In this document: one piece after another, positions 13,101-25,100 of the stretch
Position numbering within the stretch: position 1 is the first letter of the stretch
Layout: each line of letters starts with the position of its first letter
Assembly: GCF_024362695.1 (NCBI RefSeq)
Contig: NC_065433.1
Coordinates: 27,313,700 to 27,377,699, forward strand
Source of the DNA: Pectinophora gossypiella
Taxonomy: Eukaryota; Arthropoda; Insecta; Lepidoptera; Gelechiidae
Direction of reading: 5' to 3'
DNA: 64,000 bases
Notes under the pieces: model-generated
What the model was told of the DNA's origin: nothing
Seen by the model: only the letters and a program-made list of their open reading frames with translations
Database searches by the model: none
Position numbers and translations under genes: made by a program

Positions 13101-16100
13101 AAAGTCTGATATTAACTTACTTTTTATCAACGTCAGGTTTTGAGAAAACTGATACTAACTTACTTCCTGGTTCTCAGGTATCGTAGCTCAGTTGCAAACG
13201 ATTACGAAAAATTACAACACATTATGTTTATTGTCCATGCCTCCCATAAAGACCCTGTTCTAACATTTTTTTTGTGTATTAATTTAAAAAAAAATGAATG
13301 TAAACGAAAAATATTCAAGTCTTGTTAATTCATCTGTCTTATAAACCCCTGAGAACAATTTCATCATTAAACTTTTTTTTATTCAAACCATAACACTTTC
13401 TTTCCAAAAAAAGTTCTTTCTCACTAAGCGATGACCAAAAAACATATTAGCATAATCTTACGGTCGCAAAAAAGTTGGTGAAAAAAATCGCCAGAACGTA
13501 TGCAAATTACTTTTGCCCCTATCAGGTGGGGTGGCGGCGACTCGCTAACTTTTTTTAAGCGTTTTATTTTTAAAAAAGTGGTCACGTAACTCTTGCATAT
13601 TTATTTTGACTCCTAATTTTATGCAAGTCTCACGGTATCTTCGAGATTTGAACATTTTTTTTTGTCTTAAAAATGTCTTAATATTTTTTTGTATGAGAAC
13701 AAAATCTGTTTGGAGCCTAATCACAATGATTTGGTGATTATACTTCGATGTGGACATTTTGAATTGATGCAACCTTCTAAAGAATTGGGGTGAAGATTTT
13801 GTACGTTATTTTAAGCTGGTGTACCTTTAATGGTTTTCTTTTTTTAAATCTTTATTTAGAAGAGCATAACGTTATTTTCCTGATTCCTATTAATTTATTT
13901 CATGTCCTGTACAATTATTATTTCACATTATTATTTAAGTAAGTATTTAAAGATTTATTGGTTGATTATTTTTTATGTTTTCAGCTTGCCTACAATTTTA
14001 AGACATACTTAAGAAATATTTTTTTCGACTGATAAACTACATTTTACGAATATTGACATGTGTTAGAATAGTCTTGAGGGCCAAAAAGGCTACATTGAAG
14101 CAATTCATCTAATAAACAATATTGCTATTTGACATTTGTAGACTCTACGCACATACTTTTACACGCGCAAATGTTCAATTGCATTTTAGATGAATTGCTT
14201 TAATGTAGCCTTTTAAGACCACCTGTCCCAAGCATTATTTCAATAAAATATACGTAATCTAATTTTATACAGAATAAAATATTACTTACTACTTTTTTAC
14301 AACATTTGTATGTTATTATTATTACACATTAACACAAAATTTGCACTAATGAGTTATTATCATAAGTGCAGTTTTCACTAACGCTGTTGGGTCGACCATT
14401 ATAGACGGCGATACGGTTCACCACCTTTCACGTTGGCCTCACAGAAAGTTGGGTGAGGTGTGGGTGCTTCAGAACACATTATACACCAATGCCCTAACCA
14501 CAAACTGAAACACTCACAGTAATAAGTTCAATAATTCGAAACGACTGACCAATCACAATAATATCGACAAAAACAAAACACATGTCCGTCAGATAGCGTG
14601 CTCTAATTTCTTTATTATATTTGATTAACCCTTACCCAAGGTAATTACTAAACAGATGCAATCCTGATTAATTAGTAGAAAAACTGGCTCGCCAGCCACC
14701 TGCCCAAAATCTCACTTTCGATCGGAGGTGAAATAAAAAACGCACCAACACCATTTTTTTTCCAAATCTCATATGTAAATCAACCAGTCATTGTCTTTTG
14801 TGAGTTTTTTCGGCGGAAGTCGTATGGGATAAGGATTTTTATAATAGTATTTTTTTATATGACATTAAGTAGTGTGTAGGTACTTTCTCGAAACAATGAC
14901 AGTGAGAGTTGTGCTTAGAAAGAAAATATGAAGTACACAATGGCGGACTTCAAATCAAATCATTCATGCGCATAGCATTCATGATTTTGTAAAACAGTTG
15001 ATAGGTTTTATGTTCCAAGTATCACATGATCTGCTAGATATAAGCATGCGAAAATTTAGGAAGTAAGTAGGTAGGTACTTAATTAACTAATATAAATCTA
15101 CTTACTAACTTAACTAACCTAATATAAATCTAATAAAAAAAAAGTAAACAAACTTACAATAATTGACAAAAATATATTATATAGCCTCAAAACTCTCTAA
15201 ACATTATTAATATTAAACTTCTTAGCATCTTCAAAATATTTTTTTTATAGAATAATAACATTTTTCACATAGCTAATTATACAGTTGAGATTTAAAATAA
15301 TTTGTTTGCAATTCTTTGTATCTGGGAATATGATTGTAAATTTGTACGGACAATGGCCTCGATTCCTGCAGACACCGCCTAATTTTATTTTAAGTTATAT
15401 CCGTCAGTTTCATATCCGTCGAAAAGGAAAGGGACGGATGATTCACAGCTCTTAATTTTAGGAAGAATGAGTAAATGAATGAATAACCCGATCGAATCAA
15501 AAAGGTACGTCACTGGTATTCAATCCGTTTGACATGCTGTCTACTAACTGTGTCGGGTTATTGACTGATGTAAAATTTTTAGACGGTTGTTTTAGATTTG
15601 TGCTTAAAATTGACGTGTGTTCCATAAATTTTATGCTTGTCGATTACCCGTCCCTTTTCTTTTCGGCGGATAAGAAAATGACAGATATAACTTAAAATAA
15701 AATTAGATGGTATTTACAGGAATTAGCACCATTATGTGACAACTTTTACTGTAGAAAGCGCTGTTACAGTTTGGCTTCTGTAATAGCGTTGGATCCCTTG
15801 GTCGCAATCTAGTGTCGTTCTTTGGGAAAAGGTGTCGATTCGCTCTGACTCGCTCTTTTCAGGCTACGTTCTGCAAAAGCAATATAGATGGCGCTGTAAA
15901 GGTTTTCCTTCCTTTAACCTTCTCATTTCATTAAAAACATATGCATGTTTTATCTTTGTTTTTGGTAACAAATTAAGACCATTTTTATCACACCCAGGCA
16001 ATTACATCTTCCATCCATTGTTATTCTGATCAAAAAAGAGCAATATAGGTAGCAACATAATGTGATCCAAATATCAAGGAACAATTATTTTTACATATAT

Positions 16101-19100
16101 TATGTTTCTGCCATCACATTTCATTTTTGCACCGGGTGAGAGCCTTTTCAGCGCTCTCCATTTGTCCGGCCAAGTAGTTAATGGCATCTACGGCAAATAT
16201 ACAATAAGTCACGTCAAAAAAAAAATTTTGAATTAGAAAATAAGTAATTATCACGTTATTATTATTGCATATGGCAGACAAAAATAAAATATCCCGCGTG
16301 GATCATAATTATATACGTTAAATCTGTACAACACCGTCTATACGGTTTTTAGAGAACGTAGTTTGGAAAGTCCCTTTATGACTCATCTAAAATTAAAATC
16401 TTATTCTTACCGTTGCCACGATACTACGTAAGTGCAAGAGAGACAACCAATCCACGCGCGCTCCCCCTTACTCCTTAGTGGCTTAAGGCCATTTAGAGTT
16501 AAGCAAGACCCAGAGGGGGTGAGGTAAATCTAGCTCGGCGCCCGATAAGATTTGGTGCGGGGCGGATAGTAATAATTCTATACACAGTGTTACTCTATAT
16601 TCTATGCTAATGCCCCAATCTTATAAACTTAGTACAAATCCATAGACAAAAATAGCCAGCCAGAGTCACCAGGGGCCTATTTCATAAAAAAAATGTAACG
16701 ACAGTTTGGTGTTCGTTGCGTAACTAATATAAAGCTGCAACATCGCAATGCATATCGAATAGACAGTGTAATTTAGCATTGTAAGTTTCATGAAATAGGC
16801 GCCTGGTCTATGATAAGTATTTGTCATCAAATATACGGAATACATTCCATCCATCCAAATGTGATTTCACAACAAGATGGTGAAATTATTTCGTTCTGTT
16901 TTCACAGGAGTCTACTTATTTTTTTTATATAAGTATACAATTAACGTGCAAACATAAAGTAGAAGCGAATAGAAATGAAACTAAGTACTTTATTGTTTTT
17001 TCTTTCTAAATTCTAATGGACTATTTCACTCGTATTGAATTTGTTTTTTTTACCAAACAGGAACTAGGTTTAATGTGAAAATCTATAGGCAATGCACCGG
17101 CTCTTTGTTTACAAAGGTATTGTCTTATACAAGTAACAAATTGCACGACCTATTAAAGGCTTAATCGTACTGACACTTAGTTATTACCATAAACAAAATC
17201 CCTAAGATTTTTATTAGTTGAAAGTGACAATACCCGAAAATTTATTGAAATGTTAACCACAGGATGTTAGGACCCTCGCTCAACAACAATAAAAGGCGTA
17301 AGTGTAGCGATGATCGAAATTATAATTTTGGTCATAGGTAAACTAAACTAATTGAGCTCTACACCTTTTTGCCACTACTTGAAGGTCTCGAGAACCTACA
17401 AAAATAAAAAAATATTATAAATCCTTCCTACTTTCTTCAGGTTTACTCTGTGTCTGAAGTTACGTATTTTTTTTGTTACAGGTAAACTATTACAAAACTT
17501 TTTTCGTGTAGTTTCTAATAATAAATAATAAAAATAAACAACATTTAAGTTGGAAGTTCAGACACAGAGTAAACCTGAAGCAAATAGGAAAGATTTATAC
17601 TTAATAGTTTTTATTGTTTGTAGGTTCTTTAGACCTTTAGTGGCAAAAAGGTGTAGAGCTCATTTAGCTTCGTTTATCTATGACAAAAATAATAATTTCG
17701 ATCGCCGAATGGCATAGCTACACTTACGCCATAATGTCCTTAATTATAATGCCCAATACGAAACTGAATTACGCGAACGCCTAGCAGTTCTTCTTGTGTA
17801 GTTTGGTCGAACCGCGACAGGACGACGCGACGCAGCAAAAGATATAACGCCAGATATTGATCTCGTCCACAGAACGAGACTTATGAGCTTCTCCTTACAA
17901 AAAAGGTCTTTTATATATATGGATGCGGGTTTACAACTCCATATTGGGCTAGTTAGAGGGACATCCTTCACGAGATCACTTGAGGTGTCAGCAACGGACT
18001 CGGATACCGACCCCGCGACGACTAATCGCTGTCGGCTCACTAGAGTCGACTCATTCTTTGAAATACAATCCTCTGAGCCGTCGCCCAGGCCTAAGGTTCG
18101 TGCTCAACGGATCGCTGAAGCATCTGTACCGGCTTTTGTCAATTGAAACTTAATTGTTTGTCACGTAATACAGACGAGATCAAAATATGGCGTTTCATTC
18201 GGGGTTTTGCTTCGATGGATCTTGGTACATGGCGGTATCGTGATGGCTGGCCCACACATTAGACAGTACGGGGTTAGCATTATAGAGAGTTGCATCCATA
18301 GGTTGCGATATCTACTGACCGTGTACTAAAATAATGTGTAGCTGTCTCCACTGCCCACTTCCCTATCCTATCTGAGGCAAAATGGAAACAACCCTATACA
18401 GGGCCTTAGTGATATCGTGCCGAATACTAAGAGGGATGATTCGGACCGTGAGTTAATATCAAGTGAAATTTTCCGTCTCAAGTATGAATCATGGTGTCAA
18501 TCATCCTTTAAAGTTTTCGTTACTGTGTCACTAACACTGTATACATAAACATAAACATACATAAACAGCCTATATACGTCCCACTGCTGGGCACAGGCCT
18601 CCCCTCAATCAACCGGAGGGGGTATGGAGCCTACTCCACCACGCTGCTCCACTGCGGGTTGGTGGAGGTGTTTTTACGGCTAATAGCCGGGACCAACGGC
18701 TTAACGTGCCCTCCGAAGCACACACACACTAACACTGTATATAAACAATAAATTAATTTGTCTTAGCTTACCAACAAAAGTAGGTATATTTTTGTCGTCT
18801 CATAATGCACAGACTGCTTCGTCCTCAGAGCAATAAATTAAACTCTACGTAAGTAAGTACTACCGGTCTTAAACTATCTTGGTGATGTACAAGAATTTGG
18901 GGCCGTTTTGCAAAGTAAACAAAGCGAACTCTCTCTCTCTCTCTATTTAAGAGCTGCGCTCTTGTCGGTGGAGTAACCGCCATTCCTCTCTTCTTTCCGC
19001 CAAAACCTTCACCTCCCGATACGACACGACCTGCACCTTCTCTTTTATTTGTTTCATAAATGTTATCCTAGGTCTACCCCTTCCTCTCTTCCCTTCAATT

Positions 19101-22100
19101 TTTCCTTCTATAATGTTTGTTATAAATGAATCGTGTCGTATCAGGTGGCCAATCATATTTTCTCTCCGGTTCTCTATAGTCTTCAATATGGTTCTCTTTT
19201 CTTCAACTCTTTCCAGCGAACTACTTATTCTAAAAAATTTCCACAATGACCATTTGTTATGGATCATCAAATAATATATATCATTTATTATGTCATATGC
19301 AGCTGGTTTTTCGGTTCATTTTTCATAACAATGCATTAAATTTGTAAATAATACGAAGTCCCTGTACATAAGGTTAGGAATTATTTCATTAAGTATTTAA
19401 AATTGAGCCGTAACGTTTTTGCGAAAAAATAATGTAGATGCATGAGAGAAAATTGAATGTGCAAGTGTAGGAGAGTTTCGGTCCTTCGGGCCCGCCTGAA
19501 GATACTCTGGGCATAGGCCCCGTGTCCCCGTGTGTTATGGTAAAGTCGGTATTGTACGTAATCCTGAATACTAAAGGGCTTTTTTATTTTCTAATGCCTA
19601 ATCTAAGACAGCCATGCAAGGATTTCGCACGGAAGTCGCTTCTTAAAAAAACAAGTCGTTTTGTCACCATTCAGGTACAAAAGGCGCATTAATATTCATA
19701 AACCGAAACACTATTGCGCGTATCAGCTATGCAAGTGCCAAAGAACTCGTAATAGGATGCGTGTACGCATCCCGAACTTTGTTTTCTGCGTCATTAGCAC
19801 TTTTTTGTGTGAATCTTCTGTTTGGTTATTCAAATTTTTTCAATGGCTTGTTTTTGTTTATCCGCCGAGCGAATTATTGTATTATCTTGTAGATTGGGTC
19901 GTGTTCGACATGCACGCCCTTTGAGGGGTTTTTGAAAGCTAATTACTGTTGTATGCTGGATGCGATGTTTGTTGGTATTAGCGGTGTCTTCGTCTTAGTT
20001 TCACACGGTCTAACCCGTGTGTAAATGAGAACATAATTAGACTTCTTATTGAAACTGTAGCTGTATGGAAATTTGATTCGTATGAGTGTTTTCTATATAA
20101 GTAGCTAATTTTCTTGTTAATTTAGTTTGTTGAAATGAATTGGATTTCGATAAGTAAGTATAATAAATTAGGGAAGAATTTTCTAGCTCGATACCTTGTC
20201 ACATGTTCTACTTAATATTATTATTATCATTGTGTTTAAGTAACGTAAGGATTAGTATTTTTTACGGATATTACTTAATTCACAGTTTATTTACAAAGTA
20301 ATTTTGACAGTGTCCCCATCGGGAATCGAACCCGGACCTCCAGATCGTGAGCCTAATGCTCCAACCACTAGACCACCTGATTGTCCGAAAAAGTAAGATG
20401 ATTCCGTGCTTCGGAGGGCACGTTAAGCCGTTGGTCCCGGCTATTAGCCGTAAAAAAACCCGCATTGGAGCAGCGTGGTGGATTATGCTCCATACTCCTG
20501 GCCTGTGCCCAGCAGTGGGACATATATAGGCTGTTTTAAGTTTACGCGGTTATTATCATAATTAAAACACATAATAACGAGTTCTGCAACAGTGTCGGGT
20601 GGCACTTGCAACAGTGTCGAAATATCGGGAGACTCATATCCCCATTTAAACGCGGTAAGAACCCGTTATTATGTGTTTTAATTACGTATATAGGCTGTTT
20701 ATGTATGTTATGTTACAGTTTATTAAATAGTAGAAGCAGCCAGTGTCCTTATTAATAAAGAGTTTTTACAAAGGGAATATTCCCGAGAATTGCACACAAC
20801 TGAAAAGGTCACAGCGTTACAGTAGGTGCCTACAACACCCAAATGTGCTGACCGCCAATGGGTCCAAACGGTGATCTCAAGAACCCCTAATTCCATAATA
20901 TACCTAGTGAATAAGTGACCCTCCGCTACTCACAAATTCGGCCGCGGTCATCAGACATGACTAGGGTTGCTACTTTTATTTTAATTTGCTTGACATTACA
21001 TAGTTCGAATACCAGCACCGGATTTATACCACTAAATTAATAATTTAGGTATAAGTTTCTGTGTTCGTTTTCCATGTTTATATATAGAAAATATTTCGTG
21101 TGTGACTTCTGATGTGATGTCATTATTATAATGTATATACGTATATATGTAATCCGAGTCTGTGGTGTCCTAAATAATAAATGTTTCTTTCTTTCTTTCT
21201 TTCTTTCACTATAGGTGTGATATTAGATGGTATAAGGCCCGATCTCCCTATCCATCCATAGGGAAGGCCCGTGCCCCAGCAGTGGGGACGTTAATGGGCT
21301 GATGATGAGGTGTGATATCACGTGGTTTTCAGTACTTCTACCCGGTGACCGCAGTGACTGTTAAGCATGACAACATCTTATTAGGCCAGCATCCAGCTGT
21401 CTTTCCGAACCGAGTAGTGAAGGCAAATTAACAACAAGTTAAGATTAAATATTTATGTTATTACAATACCAAGACTAAAAGATAAACTAGGTTTAAAATA
21501 TAGCCCGTGACACGAAATTCTGCATAGAATTATTTTAGCTCAGTTTCCAAACTTTTAGGGATACCAGTAGGCTCTGCACGGAAACCGCGACGCGCGCCGC
21601 GCGAATTATATCGAGGCCGTTTGACGTCCATTTACGTAGATAGCATTCGTATCGTTTATTGGTCGAAGCGCTCAATGTAATTCGCGCCGCGCGCGGCGCG
21701 GTTGTCATGACGCATAATTATTAATGTCACAGCCTGTAATTACATACTTGTACATGTGAACTAATATTGTCATATATTTAAGGCCTTTTCAGTAAAATAA
21801 AGATATTATTATTAAAAAAGTTACTTGTCAATTAGTTTTAATAAACTCCGTCGTCTACTTTCGTGACACGAATTAATATTTCAAAATTCAAAAATATTTA
21901 TTTTTTCAAAATTGGCTTACAAAGTTAGCGCTTTTTGAACGTCAAAAAATTTAATTACATATTATGTAACTAGCTGTAAAACTACTACCACATCGGAATC
22001 TGTAACGCTGAAGGAAAGACGTGGCCAGAAAACCTCCCATTTAATATTTTCGTCTTCGTTTTGTAATAACATTGAAATTGTTTAGCAAAATAGTACCAGT

Positions 22101-25100
22101 GACTCTTCAGGGCATTGCGTTGCTTAGCAACCGCTATCGGAGCATATTTAAGACTACGGTAAAGAAGTCGTGTGAACAGTGGGGATGATACACTGTTTGC
22201 GCACACTTCTCAACCTATGTCATTCAGCACGCGACTACCAACACTTCAGGACCCCGCCGGTGTGGTCGACGATTTCCCTCATTGAGCGGTTATCGCTATC
22301 GGCCCACTAGGGTCGATTAGTTCTATCGAATATAACCTTCTTCTTCTTCTGTCGTGTGGGTTGTGAGATGGAGTACCAACCTCATATCTGATGTCAGAGT
22401 TACTATTGAGCCGCCATAAGCCCCTGACATGGCTCATTTAACGAATACTTTCTTACATCAGTAAGTAAGTAGTAACCGGGACCAACGGCTTAACGTGCCT
22501 ATAGGAAACATGTCACCTGTCCTTCTGGCGAGCTCTCAGACGTAGTCATCATCTCCCTAGCATTATGCAGTTTTTGAGGAGCTCGGTGGCGCAGCGGTAA
22601 ACGCGCTCGGTCTGCGATTGTTAAAGTTAAGCAACTTTCGCAAAAGCCGGTCATAGGATGGGTGACCACAAAAAAAAGTTTTCATCTCGAGCTCCTCCGT
22701 GCTTCGGAAGGCACGTGAAGCCGTTGGTCCCGGCTGCATTAGCAGTTGTTAATAACCATCAATCCGCACTGGGCCCGCGTGGTGGTTTAAGACCCGTTCT
22801 CCCTATCCATCCATAGGGAAGGCCCGTGCCCCAGCAGTGGGGACGTTAATGGGCTGGTGATGATGATGGTTTTTTACAGAAGCGACTGCCTGTCTGACCT
22901 TCCAACCCGCGGAAGAAAAACCATCCCAATACATGTTAGGTCACATATACCTCCGAAACTCGGGAATGTGGGTTTCCTTCACCGCTGAGCACGTGATCAT
23001 TTATGAATTTGAAAACAAATTCGAAATTCAATGGTTAAGGTTAATTCAATGGTTGCTGGGATTGGAACCTGTGACTTCACAGTGAAGGAGTTAAGCGTTC
23101 CTCCAACTGGGCTACCACGAATTTACAAGACACATCTCAGGACTATGGAGTCCCTTACCTATTATTACTACGACACTATCCCACTGCAGGGCAAAGACGG
23201 AAGTGGAAGAAAGGAAGCTCTCAACCATTTTTTCAATACTCCCGTTCCGTAATGGGATTAATAGATATAAGTAGCATTAAAAAATGTGACTCGGACAGGT
23301 TTCGCGGTCAGAGGGGTTAAAATGGCCACATCGAAGCAATTCATCTATGAAAGCAATATTTGCATTGCACACTAACTTTTATATGCGCAAATGTCAAATT
23401 GGAATATTGCTTTCTTAGATGAATTGCTTCGATGTGGCCATTTTAACCCCCCAGATAACAAAAACAGCTTATAAACGTTCCACTGCTAAGGACAGGTCTC
23501 CTCTCGATTCTCCGGAGTGGATAAAGAGCATACTCCACCACTCTGCTCTGCTGCGGGTCGACGGAGGTGTCTTTACGGCTAGTAGCCAGGTCCAACAACT
23601 TAACGTGCCTACTATCAATTATTAAAAACTCCGCTGAGTTAACCCTACCGCGAACCCTCGCGCCGTTAAGGTCACAAAAAAGTTTTTTAAAGAGTCTTTG
23701 AGTCTTTTGTCTGTCACGACCACGACCCCAGACTACCCGGTCTTCAATCTACATGATTATTATGCAAACAACCGTCCTATTGCTAAATAAATCCCTTTTA
23801 CAAGCTAATTCTTTTATGTTTCGCATAATTCTACTTTATCAAAGCAGGCACTAATAATTAAACATTCATTTTTCGTTTTAAATAACGCCCTTTATTATTT
23901 ATGTTACTTAATTGCTGACTGACCACTGCAGTAACTAATAAGATATTAATTTAAAATAGAAGGTAATTTTAATTTATATTTAAGTACACGTAATTTTTTT
24001 TATTATGAATTATAAAAAAAACACTTAAAGACTAAAAAGTCATAAATTGAAAATACACACCGCATCGCCCGAAGCGCCACTTATTCCTTTACACATGTTC
24101 CTATTAAAACTATTTGATGGCTTCGGCCTCGGGGGTCGTAGTTAGCACCTCACATGCGTCACTTTTTTGTAATAAAAAAAACGGAGTGGGTTAAAAATGT
24201 GAGGCGAAATTATCGCAGGCTGTTTTTGACCGCCGCGCCGCCCGCCGGGAAGGGGTTAAAAATGCGACGTCAGGGATGAACAATTTTGACAAGGTAATTA
24301 AGTGACTTTTTATTGATTGGGAGAAATTGGGTAGTTTCCTAGGTCAAGGATATCTGATTACTAAATAAAGACCTATCTAAAGGTGACAAAAACATTTTCC
24401 TTTTTCTATTTAAATTGTTTATGAATTTTACTAAATTAAAATTTAATAATAAGTGCGACATTTTGTCACGTTTTTTTATGATGTCGCAGGTTGCTTTTTC
24501 ATAGAAATTCCGCAGTAATATCGTGTTTTGACGTTTAGTAAAAAGTAACCGGAGGAGCTCGGTGGCGCAGCGGTAAACGCGCTCGGTCTGCGATTGTTGA
24601 AGTTAAGCAACTTTCGCAAAGGCCGGTCATAGGATGGGTGACCACAAAAAAAGTTTTGATCTCGAGCTCCTCCGTGCTTCGGAAGGCACGTTAAGCCGTT
24701 GATCCCGGCTGCATTAGCAGTAGTTAATAACCATCAATCCGCACTGGGCCCGCGTGATGGTTTAAGGCCCGATCTCCCTATCCATCCATAGGGAAGGCCC
24801 GTGCCCCAGCAGTGGGGATGTTAATGGGCTGGTGACGATGAAAAAGTAACTGAATTGACTAGTTGGAAACTAGCCTATCGCTTATCGAGTTATCGCTATC
24901 GATTAAATTCTTTCAAATATAATCCTCTCAAACGACGCCCTGAGCCGAGGTTCGCGATAAACATGGCACCCTCAGGCCTGTTGTCTTAAATATTGTACCG
25001 GATGAGAGCTCTCAGCGCTCCCCATATGTCCGGTCATGTAGTTAATGCCATTTGCGGCAAATCTACAAAGTTAGGTCAAAAAAAAATAAAAAATCTATCT

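Noticed and set aside
24601..24645. 5S rRNA gene fragment
   Set aside because: Only the internal-promoter words match and the same sequence recurs in every SINE-A copy, so it is part of the SINE.
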